DNA from: Ningiella ruwaisensis
GTDB lineage: Bacteria; Pseudomonadota; Gammaproteobacteria; Enterobacterales; Alteromonadaceae
Direction: 5' to 3'
DNA length: 64,000 nucleotides
NCBI RefSeq assembly: GCF_004798935.1
Contig: NZ_RAHT01000002.1
Location: forward strand, 310,001 to 374,000
This document shows, one piece after another, positions 35,292-44,926 of the stretch; position 1 is the stretch's first letter, and every line of letters starts with the position of its first letter. The notes under the pieces were generated by a model. That model was not told the origin of the DNA and ran no database searches. It saw only the letters and a program-made list of their open reading frames with translations. The position numbers and the translations under genes were made by a program.

Positions 35292-36932
35292 ATGCAAAAG
35301 CTTCGTAATGCACCCGCTTGGGGTGAACTCGATGCGCTCGCACCATTGATAAAACGCCACCATATGCGCGATTTATTCGAAAAGGACAAAGAGCGGGCGG
35401 AAAAGTATACCCTCAATGCTGCGGGAATTATGCTCGATTATTCGAAAAACCGCGTCACTCAGGAAGTGCTTGATAAACTTTTTGAACTTGCCAGGCAGCG
35501 CGAAGTAAAGCAGAAGATCATTGATATGTTTTCTGGACAGCCTATCAATAGCACTGAAAAACGCGCGGTTTTGCATATTGCATTGCGAAACTTTTCAGAC
35601 AAACCTGTGTATGTTGATGGCGAAAATGTCATGCCAGACGTTATCAACACGCTCAAAAGTGTGCAGGTATTCACTGAAAAGGTGCATAGTGGCGAACATA
35701 AAGGCTACACTGGGAAAGCCATTGATACGGTTGTTAGTATCGGTATTGGGGGTTCGTTCCTGGGTCCTAAGATTGTAACTGAAACACTTAAACCGTATTG
35801 GGTTAAAGGGTTAAAGATTTATTTTGTAGCAAACGTGGATGGCTGTCATATTCAGGATGTGCTGAATCAGGTCGACGCTGAAACAACCCTCTTTGTTATG
35901 TCTTCCAAGTCATTCAGTACACAAGAAACGCTGCAAAATACGCTTACCGCCAAAGCCTGGTTTTTAGACCAAGGCCCTACTCAAAAAGATATTGCAAAAC
36001 ACTTCGTCGCGGTTTCATCTAATGTAAAAGCGGCAGTTGATTTTGGCATGGCCAAAGAAAATGTCTTCCCAATGGCAGATTGGGTAGGCGGACGCTATTC
36101 GCTTTGGTCTGCAATTGGTCTTCCTATTAGCCTTGCTGTTGGATACAACAACTTCAAAGGCTTGCTTGAGGGGGCTTACGAGATGGATTGCCATTTTCAG
36201 GATGCTCCCTTTGAAAAAAACATGCCCATCATTTTGGCGATGCTTGGCGTTTGGTACCGAAACTTTATTGGCGCTCAATCTCACGCACTGTTGCCGTACT
36301 ATCATTATTTGCGCGGCTTTCCTGCATATGTTCAGCAACTGGATATGGAAAGCAACGGTAAATCGACCACGCTTGATGGTCGCACGGTTGATTACGGTAC
36401 CGGACCAATAATATGGGGAAGCGAAGGCACCAATGGACAGCATTCTTTTTATCAATTAATCCATCAGAGTAACATGCCAATACCGGTGGATTTTTTATTT
36501 CCCCTTAAAGTACCGAACCAAAATGAAACGCACCATAATATGCTTGCGTCGAACTGTTTTGGACAGGCACAAGCACTAATGCAGGGCAAAACCTTTGAAG
36601 AATGTCTGGAAGACTTAAGTGATTCGTCTCTGCCAGAGGCTGAAAAACTTAAACTTGCTGCCCACAAAACCATGCCTGGCAACCATCCTAGCAATATGTT
36701 GCTCTTTGATGAGATGGATCCTAAAACCCTTGGCGCACTTATTGCTCTGTATGAACACAAGGTGTTGGTACAGGGATGCATTTGGGGTTTAAATTCGTTT
36801 GATCAATGGGGTGTAGAGTTAGGAAAAGTGCTCGGAAACGATGTATACGACATGATTGAGGGCGACATGAGCCTCGATAATGTTGATGCTTCCACTGCAC
36901 AGCTCATTAAACATTTTGTTAACAAACAGTAA
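35292..36932 (+). CDS. pgi: glucose-6-phosphate isomerase
   Basis: A 546-residue isomerase converting glucose 6-phosphate and fructose 6-phosphate, near the size of E. coli Pgi. Signatures are VSIGIGGSFLGPKIVTE near residue 155, FVMSSKSFSTQETLQN, the PGI pattern GGRYSLWSAIGLPI and GSEGTNGQHSFYQLIHQ. CAAGGAG precedes the ATG. A 7-bp hairpin (TGGTCTG/CAGACCA, 36948-36971) follows its stop but lacks a T-run. Confidence 0.97.
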   Translation: MQKLRNAPAWGELDALAPLIKRHHMRDLFEKDKERAEKYTLNAAGIMLDYSKNRVTQEVLDKLFELARQREVKQKIIDMFSGQPINSTEKRAVLHIALRNFSDKPVYVDGENVMPDVINTLKSVQVFTEKVHSGEHKGYTGKAIDTVVSIGIGGSFLGPKIVTETLKPYWVKGLKIYFVANVDGCHIQDVLNQVDAETTLFVMSSKSFSTQETLQNTLTAKAWFLDQGPTQKDIAKHFVAVSSNVKAAVDFGMAKENVFPMADWVGGRYSLWSAIGLPISLAVGYNNFKGLLEGAYEMDCHFQDAPFEKNMPIILAMLGVWYRNFIGAQSHALLPYYHYLRGFPAYVQQLDMESNGKSTTLDGRTVDYGTGPIIWGSEGTNGQHSFYQLIHQSNMPIPVDFLFPLKVPNQNETHHNMLASNCFGQAQALMQGKTFEECLEDLSDSSLPEAEKLKLAAHKTMPGNHPSNMLLFDEMDPKTLGALIALYEHKVLVQGCIWGLNSFDQWGVELGKVLGNDVYDMIEGDMSLDNVDASTAQLIKHFVNKQ

Positions 36933-37259
36933 ATTTATTGTATAAGATGGTCTGGCTTGAAGGTCAGACCACGCAAAGCCTCTCAGTGCATTCCAGACCA
37001 ATAGAAAATGTGTGTCATATAAATTTAACAAAAGCTTAACCTAATTTATTCCACTTTTCTCACCTTTGTGGTAAAACTATAGCGTCTTTGTTGTGCGAAT
37101 GGTTTTAATTGCCACTATTGCTAAAATACAGGTTTAAAGTAATGCCTTAATCGGTGCTTTTAATAAAACCTTGTAAAAAGACCACTAGGCGTTTGCTAAA
37201 GTATGCACTGCGCACAATACAAACGCCGACTTTCGAAGTAGCTGACAGGAGCATCCATC
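36933..37259. other. intergenic region between pgi and the DUF3545 gene
   Basis: About 327 bases. It holds the TGGTCTG/CAGACCA hairpin at 36948-36971, possibly the pgi end. The promoter of the next gene must lie in the AT-rich part after 37000. No gene or RNA is recognisable. Confidence 0.5.
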
Positions 37260-37436
37260 ATGGATTCAGTAGAAATTCTTTCCGTAATCGACAGTGAAAC
37301 GCGTCCCGCTAAAACCAAAGCCAAAAAGCGCAAGTGGCGCGAAATTGAAGCAATCAAGGAAAAATATCGTTTAAAGAAAGAGCTTAGTGAGATGGATGTA
37401 GGTCTTGAGCTAGAACTTGAACAACTCAGCAGATAA
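37260..37436 (+). CDS. DUF3545 family small protein
   Basis: A 58-residue highly charged protein beginning MDSVEILSVIDSETRP, with the basic block KAKKRKWREIEAIKEKYRL and an acidic, helical C-terminus. This pattern matches small DUF3545 proteins of vibrios and Shewanella as I remember them. Function unknown. CAGGAG lies eight bases before the ATG. The central part is likely a helix or coiled coil. Confidence 0.75.
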   Translation: MDSVEILSVIDSETRPAKTKAKKRKWREIEAIKEKYRLKKELSEMDVGLELELEQLSR

Positions 37437-37479
37437 ACCCGATACATTAAAACGCAATACATAAAAACGGTTGCTGACG

Positions 37480-38004
37480 TTGCGCTATTTTCTTGGGCTG
37501 GATATTGATGCCAAATCAAAATTAGCCATTGAGCAATGGCGCAATAAGGCGCTTCCACATTTTGTTGGCAGTGTACCTGCTGCCAACTTTCACATTACGC
37601 TTGTCTTTTTAGGACAGGTTCAGGCGCATCAGCTTGAAGATTTAACTGCGCGCATAGATGAAATCGCAAAACCAAAAATAGACTTGCACTTAGATTCGCT
37701 TGGCTATTGGTCTAAACCCAAAATATTGTTTTTAGGCGCAACTGCGACTTCTCAAGGACTTATCCAATTAGCCAATCAATTAGGTACGGCTGCAAATGGA
37801 TCGGGCCTAAATGTGCGGCAAGGCATCTATATTCCTCATCTTACTTTAGTGAGAAAGGTAAAAGACAATCCACCCAATGCACTTATTAGCCCAAGCTTTC
37901 GGTGTCAGTTCTCACACATGCATTTATTTGAATCTGTTTCGACAAAAACCGGTGTGAGATACCCCATTCGCGCAACATGGATATTGAATGAGGGGAAGAA
38001 CTAG
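37480..38004 (+). CDS. thpR: RNA 2',3'-cyclic phosphodiesterase (ThpR/LigT family)
   Basis: A 174-residue 2H phosphoesterase. The two HxT motifs, FHITLVFLG near residue 40 and PHLTLVRKV near residue 127, are the catalytic pair. The fold acts on 2',3'-cyclic phosphate ends of RNA; the true substrate in cells is uncertain. The family N-terminus (RYFLGLDI) fits a TTG at 37480. Another TTG at 37471 is possible. No strong ribosome site is visible for either. Confidence 0.85.
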   Translation: MRYFLGLDIDAKSKLAIEQWRNKALPHFVGSVPAANFHITLVFLGQVQAHQLEDLTARIDEIAKPKIDLHLDSLGYWSKPKILFLGATATSQGLIQLANQLGTAANGSGLNVRQGIYIPHLTLVRKVKDNPPNALISPSFRCQFSHMHLFESVSTKTGVRYPIRATWILNEGKN

Positions 38005-38012
38005 GCACCTAT

Positions 38013-38696
38013 TCACACTTGCCAATTAATCGCTTGCTTGCCTTGCTGGGCAAGAATAGCGTTAACTTGGCTAAAGTGTTTGCAACCCAAAAAGCCTCGG
38101 TGCGCTGAAAGTGGCGATGGGTGAGCCGCCTTCAGAATACTGTGTTTGCTTGTATCAATCAGACTTGCTTTTTTTTGTGCAGGCGCACCCCACAGTAGAA
38201 ATACAAGGCCATCCAAAGCGTCACTGACTTTGGCAATTACGGTATCTGTAAATTGCTCCCATCCTTTATTCTTGTGGGAATGTGCTTGCGCGTCGCGCAC
38301 CGTTAACACTGTATTTAGCAACAAAACGCCCTGCTCTGCCCATGCACTTAGCTCGCCGTGTTGAGGTATCTTAAAGTCAGGAATATCATTTGCTAACTCT
38401 TTATAGATATTGCGAAGCGAAGGCGGGATTTTGTTGCCCTTTAATACTGAAAAGCATAAGCCATGTGCTTGTTGAGGACCATGATACGGGTCTTGTCCAA
38501 TAATGACGACTTTTACCTCATGAGCCTCACAAAACGTAAAGGCATTAAACACATCTTTCTCGGGAGGATAAATCACATAGCCCTCGGCGCGCTCATTTGC
38601 TACAAATTGCATCAACTGCCTGAAGTAATCCTTTTGTTTCTCAGCGCCAAGTAAATCAGACCACGTAGGTTTAGCAGGTGACAAGCTATCGGGCAT
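38013..38696 (-). CDS. ung: uracil-DNA glycosylase
   Basis: A 227-residue family 1 enzyme removing uracil from DNA. Active-site motifs are GQDPYHGP near residue 68, LLLNTVLTV and [11 protein letters not shown] near residue 190. The ATG at 38696 gives an N-terminus ([15 protein letters not shown]) aligned with E. coli Ung. A TTG at 38726 would add ten residues. It converges with thpR and runs in the same direction as the thr operon but 19 bases downstream of thrC. Confidence 0.95.
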   Translation of the reverse strand: MPDSLSPAKPTWSDLLGAEKQKDYFRQLMQFVANERAEGYVIYPPEKDVFNAFTFCEAHEVKVVIIGQDPYHGPQQAHGLCFSVLKGNKIPPSLRNIYKELANDIPDFKIPQHGELSAWAEQGVLLLNTVLTVRDAQAHSHKNKGWEQFTDTVIAKVSDALDGLVFLLWGAPAQKKASLIDTSKHSILKAAHPSPLSAHRGFLGCKHFSQVNAILAQQGKQAINWQV

Positions 38697-38745
38697 ACCA
38701 GCTTCTTCTTTTTTTGATACTAACAACGAACGATAAATTCATGTT

Positions 38746-40032
38746 TTAATCGCCAAGCGTTTCAAAAAGATACGATTTTAAGCTGGCATAGTCGGCGTCT
38801 ATTTCACCTGCTAAAGATGCTTTACCAGCTACATCGACTAATGCTTTAGGCAGTTGGATCGGTTGACCAAGAACGTTTTCCACCGTTTCACGAAATTTGG
38901 CAGGGTGCGCGGTGCCTAAAAATATCCCGACTTCATTTGCCTGCAGGCTCTTTGTAAGCGCACGGTAACTAATTGCGGCATGCGGCTCAGACACATAGCC
39001 TAAAGTTTGCAACTTTCGCATAGCCACTTGCGTGTAATCTTCATCAATCGCTTCGCCGCTTAGCAGAGTTTTATCAAACAAGCCTTTTTCTATTAATGCC
39101 TCAATACGCGGCCAATTGTTGGGCTGACTTACATCCATCGCATTAGACATGGTGGCGATGGTAGCTTTTGGGGCCCATTCGCCTGTGACTAAATATCGCG
39201 GCACAGTATCGTTTAAGTTGGTTGCCGCTATAAAGCGTTTTATCGGTAAACCTAAAATCTTGGCGATAATTCCAGCGGTCAAATTACCAAAATTCCCGCT
39301 AGGGACGGCAAAAACAGCTTTTTGCCTATCGTCTTCAGGCAACTGAGCAACAGCTTCAAAGTAATAACACACCTGTGCTAGCAAACGGCTGATGTTAATA
39401 CTGTTTGCAGAGTTTAAATGCATACCATCTCGCACTTGAGCATCATCAAATGCCGTTTTAACTAGCTGTTGGCAAGCATCAAAATCCCCATTCACAGCAA
39501 GCGTGTGAATGTTATCGCCAAGTGTTGTGAACAGTTTTTCCTGAAGCGGGCTTATCTTGCCTTTAGGGAAAAGTATAACAACGTCAATGTTTTCTATACC
39601 GTGAAAAGCATGCGCAACTGCTGCGCCAGTGTCTCCAGAGGTTGCGGTTAATATTGTGACTTTTTCGCCTTTACTGATATGCGACAGGCATTGCGCCATA
39701 AAGCGTCCGCCAAAATCCTTAAACGCAAGGGTTGGACCATGGAACAACTCAAGACAATAAATATTATCGGTCACCTTTACCAACGGCGCGTCAAAGTTAA
39801 AGGCTTGCGCAATCATTGAGTCGACAAGCTCCGACGCTAGTTCATCACCAATTAAGTGTTTAATAATGAGCTGGCTACGAGCAACCAGCGGCATTTCGAG
39901 TAATGCATCAATATTATCTATTGGCTGAATGTTTGTTGGAAAATAAAGGCCCTGATGTTTTCCCAGTCCTTTTTTTACCGCTTGTGCAAATGAGGCTTTA
40001 TCACTCGCATCTTTTAAATTTTCTAATTCCAC
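38746..40032 (-). CDS. thrC: threonine synthase
   Basis: A 428-residue PLP enzyme, same length as E. coli ThrC, converting O-phosphohomoserine to threonine. The PLP lysine region is LAFKDFGGRFMAQ near residue 105, and TATSGDTGAAVAHAF and VPSGNFGNLTAGI bind the cofactor phosphate. The frame is open back to 40086 inside thrB, but GTG at 40032 with AAAGGA seven bases ahead gives the expected MELENLKDAS start. It is the third gene of the thrABC operon. Confidence 0.96.
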   Translation of the reverse strand: MELENLKDASDKASFAQAVKKGLGKHQGLYFPTNIQPIDNIDALLEMPLVARSQLIIKHLIGDELASELVDSMIAQAFNFDAPLVKVTDNIYCLELFHGPTLAFKDFGGRFMAQCLSHISKGEKVTILTATSGDTGAAVAHAFHGIENIDVVILFPKGKISPLQEKLFTTLGDNIHTLAVNGDFDACQQLVKTAFDDAQVRDGMHLNSANSINISRLLAQVCYYFEAVAQLPEDDRQKAVFAVPSGNFGNLTAGIIAKILGLPIKRFIAATNLNDTVPRYLVTGEWAPKATIATMSNAMDVSQPNNWPRIEALIEKGLFDKTLLSGEAIDEDYTQVAMRKLQTLGYVSEPHAAISYRALTKSLQANEVGIFLGTAHPAKFRETVENVLGQPIQLPKALVDVAGKASLAGEIDADYASLKSYLFETLGD

Positions 40033-40043
40033 ATTGATGTCCT

Positions 40044-40991
40044 TTACGCGGGCAAAATGCGTGTGCCCGCAGTATCTATCTTGCAAATATGGCTAAAGCC
40101 ATCTTCATTTTGAATGTAATGTTCTTCTAACCAGGTTTGAATATGTTGCGCGTTTTCGTATTTATCTGCAACTGCAAAAACGGTTGGCCCGGATCCTGAA
40201 ATTCCAAAAGCTAAAGCAGCTTGTTGCCCGGCATAGTCCCGTGCGGCATCAAAATTAGGTAACAGGGTTTTGCGATGCTGCTCGGCAATGACATCGTTCA
40301 TGGTGGATGCTGCAAGCGCTCTGTCACCGCAATGCAAAGCATGCACAAATACCGCTAGCTGTCGACCAAATGCGAGTGTTGTCGAAAGGTCGTACTGTCG
40401 GGGGAGGATATTGCGAGCCGCAGCTGTCGACACCGACAGCCCTGAATAACACGCTACCCAATACCAATCATCAAATACAGGCAAGTGACTGCATACGGGG
40501 CGCTCTAAGCCCGTCATTAAGGTCATACCGCCAAGGTAGCTCGGTGCAACATTATCATAATGAATGCTGCCGCTGATCTGCCCTTCTAACTCACCCATCA
40601 TTAGCAAAAGTGTGTCTTTGTCGAAAGGTTCACCTGCGTAAGCGTTAAGTGCGTAAAAGGCTGCTACAATGGAGGATGCGCTTGAGCCCAATCCACTGCC
40701 AATAGGAAGCGCTTTATGTAAGTGCATCGCCACAGATAACGGTGCTTTATTGTGGCTAATTAGCGCTTGCTGATAAAACTCATAACACTTGGTGACAATG
40801 TTATTTTGTGTGCCGGTTGGCAAACGCGAAGCAAATCGCCCATCTACGCTAAGTTCAAATGAATTGCTTGCGCGCACGTCAACCCAGTCACCCAATAGGC
40901 TCCCATCAAGCGGCGCTAGCGCTGCGCCCAGTAAATCAAAACCGAGGCTTACATTTCCAATCGATGCTGGTGCAAACGCTTTCACAGACAT
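40044..40991 (-). CDS. thrB: homoserine kinase
   Basis: A 315-residue GHMP kinase making O-phosphohomoserine. The ATP loop LPIGSGLGSSASSIVAA lies near residue 92, and the C-terminal GISGSGPTVFAVAD is the third GHMP motif. Its ATG shares a base with the thrA stop (position 40991), a sign of translational coupling. thrC follows after 11 bases with its GTG start. Confidence 0.96.
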   Translation of the reverse strand: MSVKAFAPASIGNVSLGFDLLGAALAPLDGSLLGDWVDVRASNSFELSVDGRFASRLPTGTQNNIVTKCYEFYQQALISHNKAPLSVAMHLHKALPIGSGLGSSASSIVAAFYALNAYAGEPFDKDTLLLMMGELEGQISGSIHYDNVAPSYLGGMTLMTGLERPVCSHLPVFDDWYWVACYSGLSVSTAAARNILPRQYDLSTTLAFGRQLAVFVHALHCGDRALAASTMNDVIAEQHRKTLLPNFDAARDYAGQQAALAFGISGSGPTVFAVADKYENAQHIQTWLEEHYIQNEDGFSHICKIDTAGTRILPA

Positions 40992-43456
40992 TAGCGATAT
41001 TCCTGCTGAGTTGGCATGGTTCGCAGTAAATCTGCAAATACGCCAGCTGCGGTCACTGTTGCACCTGCACCATAACCTCGAATCACATAAGGGATGGGTT
41101 GATAGTAACGTGAATGAATCGCAAGGGCATTTTCACCATCTTTAACCGCAGCGAGGGGATGCGACAAGGGTACAGACTGAATACTCACTGTGCATTTGCC
41201 ATTCTCAATAGCGCCGACATAACGCAATACTTCATTATTTTCTTTCGCCTGCTCAACGCGCTTTTGAATTTGCGCATCTAACGCCGGCAAATTCTTCATA
41301 AAGGTTTCAATATCACCGCTATCGTCAAAGTCAGGAGGCAATACAGATTCAATTTCGATGTCGCTTAACTCTAGTGCCATACCCGATTCGCGCGCCATAA
41401 TCAGCAGTTTACGCGCAACGTCCATTCCACTTAAATCATCTCTTGGGTCAGGTTCAGTAAAACCGTTGTCTTTGGCTGTTTGCGTGGCTTGCGAGAGGGT
41501 TAATCCTTCTTCAAGTTTTCCAAACACAAAGGAAAGCGATCCGGAGAGTATGCCCTCAAACTTCTTAAGCTCATCCCCGGCAATAACCAGCTTTTGCAAG
41601 TTATCGATAACCGGTAAGCCCGCTCCTACGGTGGTTTCGTAAAGATATTGGCGGCTGTTATCAAGCGCAGTGCGATGTAGCGCCTGATAGCGCTCATAAG
41701 AGGACGTATTGGCTTTTTTATTGGGCGTTACCACATGAAAACCGGCTTCCATAAAGTCAAGGTACATATCGGCAATGGTTTGCGAACTGGTACAATCAAC
41801 AATTACCGGATTAGTTAGGCTGTTAGTGGCAACAAAGTGGGTTAAACGCTCTAGACTCAGAGGCTCGCTGGTGTTTGCCAAGCGCTCTACCCAATCATTA
41901 TTCACACCAATTCCGCTTGCATCAAGCAGGCAGCCCTTGCTGTTAGCAATACCGTATACGGTTAATTTAATATTTTTATCCAACAATATGTTTTGCTGTT
42001 GCGCGATTTGCGCTAACAGCTCCTTGCCCACCAGCCCGCATCCGATAAAAATCGCATCAATCGTGTTGAGATTGGCGAAAAAGTTCTGGTGAATGACTTT
42101 GACTGCTTTTTTTGCTTTGCTATTTTCAATGACGGTTGAAATAGAGCGTTCTGAACTGCCTTGTGCGATCGCCACGTTATTTACCCTTGCCTGTGCTAAT
42201 GCATTAAAAAACTTTGCCGCCATACCCGTAGACTGGCGCATTCCGTCCCCAACTAAGGTCACAATGGCAAGGTTCTCTCGCATTTCGATAGGCTCCAGTA
42301 GCTGATTGCTGAGCTCAAGCGCAAAGTTCTCTTCAAGTAGCTCTAAGGCGCGCTGCGCATCTTTTTGCGCGACGCAAAAGCTAATGCTGTATTCCGAGGA
42401 GCTTTGCGTAATAAGTGAAATTGAGATATTTCCTTTGGAAATCACGTCAAATATGCGGCTTGCCATGCCTACCATGCCCTTCATTCCTGGACCTGACACA
42501 TTAAACATTACAATGTTTTCAAGATGAGATATTCCCTTGACTGACGTCCATAGTTCGCTTTTCTCATTGCTGATCAAGGTACCGGGAGCGGCTGGATTGA
42601 GCGTGTTTCGAATTAAACAGGGAATACCAAATTGTGCAATTGGGCCAATGGTTTTCGGATGTAAGACTTTTGCGCCAAAATACGATAGCTCCATGGCTTC
42701 TTGATAGGTCAGTTTATCCAGTAGAACCGCGCCTTCTACCTGATTAGGATCGGCATTGTATACGCCGTCGACATCGGTCCATATTTCGCAGCAAGAAGCG
42801 TTTATGCAAGCAGCTAAAATAGCAGCAGAGTAATCAGACCCGTTTCGGCCAAGGGTGACTTTTTCACCATCTTCATTGGCTGCAACAAAACCTGGCATGA
42901 TCAAAAATTGCTTACCAGAAACATCAACATCTGAAAATTTCGCTCGGCTAATATCTAACTCCGCAAGACTATCCAGATAGTCGCCCGAGGCCTGCACATA
43001 CTTCACAGGATCAAGGATTTGATTGTTGATTTCGTGTGCATTGAGAATTTCGCTGAAAATGCGCACACTGACATATTCACCCATGCTTAAAATGCTGGCG
43101 GTAACTTGATCGGGGCAACTTCGAAGCAGTTTAATACCTTGTAATTGCTGAGAAAGTAAATCAAGTTTGTCACTGATAAATGCTGAAAGGTCTTGATAAT
43201 TGAGATTTGGGAGGGTTTCGTTGAGTTCTGTTGCAATGCCGGTTAGCGTCATATTCAGTTTTGCAAGCAATTCGCCGTAGTCTTTCCCACTTTGCGCCTG
43301 CTCGCACAAAAGCGATAGCGCGTTAGTCACCCCTTTTGGAGCCGAAAGCACCACGGCCGCGCCTTCAGCATCGTGGGTGGCTTGACTAATTTCAAACACT
43401 CGCAGGTAACGAGCTGCATCAGCCAACGACGAACCACCAAACTTTAAGACCTTCAT
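40991..43456 (-). CDS. thrA: bifunctional aspartokinase I / homoserine dehydrogenase I
   Basis: An 821-residue fusion, normal ThrA size. The kinase is residues 1-290 ([26 protein letters not shown]), ACT-type regulatory segments are about 310-460, and the dehydrogenase is 465-821 ([36 protein letters not shown]). It commits aspartate to the threonine branch and is normally inhibited by threonine. A leader peptide and attenuator lie upstream, and a met-box-like site lies before those. It is the first gene of thrABC. Confidence 0.96.
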   Translation of the reverse strand: MKVLKFGGSSLADAARYLRVFEISQATHDAEGAAVVLSAPKGVTNALSLLCEQAQSGKDYGELLAKLNMTLTGIATELNETLPNLNYQDLSAFISDKLDLLSQQLQGIKLLRSCPDQVTASILSMGEYVSVRIFSEILNAHEINNQILDPVKYVQASGDYLDSLAELDISRAKFSDVDVSGKQFLIMPGFVAANEDGEKVTLGRNGSDYSAAILAACINASCCEIWTDVDGVYNADPNQVEGAVLLDKLTYQEAMELSYFGAKVLHPKTIGPIAQFGIPCLIRNTLNPAAPGTLISNEKSELWTSVKGISHLENIVMFNVSGPGMKGMVGMASRIFDVISKGNISISLITQSSSEYSISFCVAQKDAQRALELLEENFALELSNQLLEPIEMRENLAIVTLVGDGMRQSTGMAAKFFNALAQARVNNVAIAQGSSERSISTVIENSKAKKAVKVIHQNFFANLNTIDAIFIGCGLVGKELLAQIAQQQNILLDKNIKLTVYGIANSKGCLLDASGIGVNNDWVERLANTSEPLSLERLTHFVATNSLTNPVIVDCTSSQTIADMYLDFMEAGFHVVTPNKKANTSSYERYQALHRTALDNSRQYLYETTVGAGLPVIDNLQKLVIAGDELKKFEGILSGSLSFVFGKLEEGLTLSQATQTAKDNGFTEPDPRDDLSGMDVARKLLIMARESGMALELSDIEIESVLPPDFDDSGDIETFMKNLPALDAQIQKRVEQAKENNEVLRYVGAIENGKCTVSIQSVPLSHPLAAVKDGENALAIHSRYYQPIPYVIRGYGAGATVTAAGVFADLLRTMPTQQEYR

Positions 43457-43485
43457 TCGAGACTCCTATCTCATACAATTTGTAA

Positions 43486-43513
43486 ACAAAAAAGCCCGCT
43501 TAATGCGGGCTTT
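43486..43513 (-). terminator. threonine operon attenuator terminator
   Basis: Stem AAAGCCCGC / GCGGGCTTT (43491-43499 with 43505-43513), loop of 5 nt, followed leftward by a T-run. It lies between the leader peptide stop and thrA, where a transcription attenuator is expected. Confidence 0.85.
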
Positions 43514-43537
43514 CGTTAACTATTTTACTGGCACAAG

Positions 43538-43612
43538 CTAACGACCGCCCTCAAAAAAGGTGGTAATGGTCATAATACGCATCATGTCGTTAGTTTTTAG
43601 AATTGTTTTCAT
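43538..43612 (-). CDS. thrL: thr operon leader peptide
   Basis: A 24-codon frame from ATG at 43612 to TAG at 43538, starting MKTILKTND and containing the run MTITT near its middle. Five threonines and three isoleucines are present, the two amino acids read out by the thr attenuator in enterics. It is placed right before the terminator at 43486-43513 and ahead of thrA. The control codons are less dense than in E. coli ThrL, so sensitivity may differ. Alternative pairing by an antiterminator was not computed. Confidence 0.75.
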   Translation of the reverse strand: MKTILKTNDMMRIMTITTFFEGGR

Positions 43613-43630
43613 AAAGTCAATTTGCCGTAT

Positions 43631-43638
43631 AGACGTCT
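43631..43638. promoter_or_regulatory. met-box-like site upstream of thrL-thrA
   Basis: One perfect met box 8-mer (AGACGTCT) 19 bases upstream of the leader peptide ATG, next to a TTGACA (43642-43647) on the minus strand. Its neighbouring 8-mers match the consensus at only about 5 of 8 bases. MetJ needs at least two boxes, so this is tentative. Confidence 0.35.
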
Positions 43639-43781
43639 AAATGTCAACAGGACGACCAGATTATTTTGTTGTTTTACTAAAGCTCGTTGAAATCAATGCA
43701 CACGCATTAAAATGTAAATTTTAATGCTTTTGCACAATCATCATCAATAATCTATACTGGTTTAGGTAGCAGGAGAAATAT

Positions 43782-44156
43782 ATGGAAGCGCTCTTAGAAA
43801 GAACTAATGTAAGTCGAACAGAAGTAGTTGCTAAAGCCTTATTCAATATTAAGGATGAGCTTGATTTATCCAATGATGTTGTCGGGCAAATAATTGGTGC
43901 AGACCCCGCGACTGTCTCGCGCATGCGCAAAAAAATGGATATGAAAGAAAACAAAGTCTTCGAGGCCAGCGTGTTGATGATACGTGTTTATCGTTCGCTA
44001 TATACCATCTTAGGTGGTTCAACTGAAGCAATGCAGCATTGGTTGACCACAAATAATGTCGACTTCGACCAGCAAAAACCTCTAGATAAGATGAAAACGA
44101 TAGTAGGTTTAGTGAATACAGTCGAATATCTCGATGCTATGCGAGGACACGCGTGA
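43782..44156 (+). CDS. Xre/MbcA/ParS-type antitoxin of a RES toxin system
   Basis: A 124-residue protein: helix-turn-helix region at about residues 28-55 (DLSNDVVGQIIGADPATVSRM), then a C-terminal DUF2384-like domain (IRVYRSLYTILGGSTEAMQHWL). This is the build of antitoxins that bind and neutralise RES-domain toxins and repress their own promoter. CAGGAG precedes the ATG. It overlaps the downstream toxin by four bases (GTGA). Confidence 0.85.
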   Translation: MEALLERTNVSRTEVVAKALFNIKDELDLSNDVVGQIIGADPATVSRMRKKMDMKENKVFEASVLMIRVYRSLYTILGGSTEAMQHWLTTNNVDFDQQKPLDKMKTIVGLVNTVEYLDAMRGHA

Positions 44157-44890
44157 TATCACTACCTTCTATTACGAGAGAGTGTAAAGGTCGTTTTCAT
44201 CGAGTTGTAGAATCACAGGAAAGTGCCGCGACAATGCAAATTGTTGACACGCTTGAAGAGCAATCTTTGTTGGAAGATATTATCGAGTCATCAAAACCGC
44301 CCCTTGACAGTAAAGCAGATAGTTCAGACCGGCATTATTTACTAAAAACACCCTTTCGATACCCACCATTAAAATACGGGTCTCGCTTTGGTCGCCGATT
44401 CGAGCCCTCTCTTTTTTACGCGAGCCATACTATAAAAGGTGCGCTGTGCGAGTCTGCCTTTTACAGCTTCTATTTTATGAGTCGAAGCGAAACACCCTTT
44501 AAAGGCGTCATAACGAATAAAAAAACATCATTCGCTGTTGATATCAGCACCAAAAACTTTGTTGATTTGTGTTTAATTGAAGACCCTGAACTACAGCGAG
44601 GATTGCAGCATAAGTCTGATTACACTTGTTCGCAAAGAGTCGGAACCTATATGCGCAAAGAGGGCGTAGACGCTTTTTCCTATTATTCTGCTCGCGAGGA
44701 GGGGGATAAGCATGTTGGCATTTTTTATCTTGATATCATTACAGGATCGCCAGAAGATATGCGCCATTGGCAAATAAAGCAGACGCCTGAACGACTGCTG
44801 TATTATTGCGCTCATGATACTTCATTGAATTCGGAGTTTTCGATAGACACATTCCTTAGCGCGGGAACGCTTCCGCATCCATCGCAATAG
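44153..44890 (+). CDS. RES-domain toxin
   Basis: A 245-residue protein whose middle has the RES signature order: Arg in FRYPP, GSRFGRRFEPSLFYAS, Glu in GALCESAFYSFYF and a later Ser-rich YTCSQRVG. RES toxins consume or transfer NAD+ (degradation or ADP-ribosylation) in characterised members. Which reaction applies here is unknown. The start is GTG inside the antitoxin end. About 90 residues precede the RES core, so this is a longer member than the shortest MbcT proteins. Confidence 0.85.
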   Translation: MISLPSITRECKGRFHRVVESQESAATMQIVDTLEEQSLLEDIIESSKPPLDSKADSSDRHYLLKTPFRYPPLKYGSRFGRRFEPSLFYASHTIKGALCESAFYSFYFMSRSETPFKGVITNKKTSFAVDISTKNFVDLCLIEDPELQRGLQHKSDYTCSQRVGTYMRKEGVDAFSYYSAREEGDKHVGIFYLDIITGSPEDMRHWQIKQTPERLLYYCAHDTSLNSEFSIDTFLSAGTLPHPSQ

Positions 44891-44926
44891 CAGTGAACTG
44901 AAACCGCTATAGGAGATAGTTAAAGT

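Noticed and set aside
36948-36971. Rho-independent terminator after pgi
   Set aside because: The TGGTCTG/CAGACCA hairpin has a 10-nt loop and no T-run, so I list it only as a hairpin in the intergenic note.
40033-40086. Longer N-terminus for thrC starting inside thrB
   Set aside because: It would overlap thrB by 43 bases and add residues absent from the family. The GTG at 40032 has a good ribosome site.
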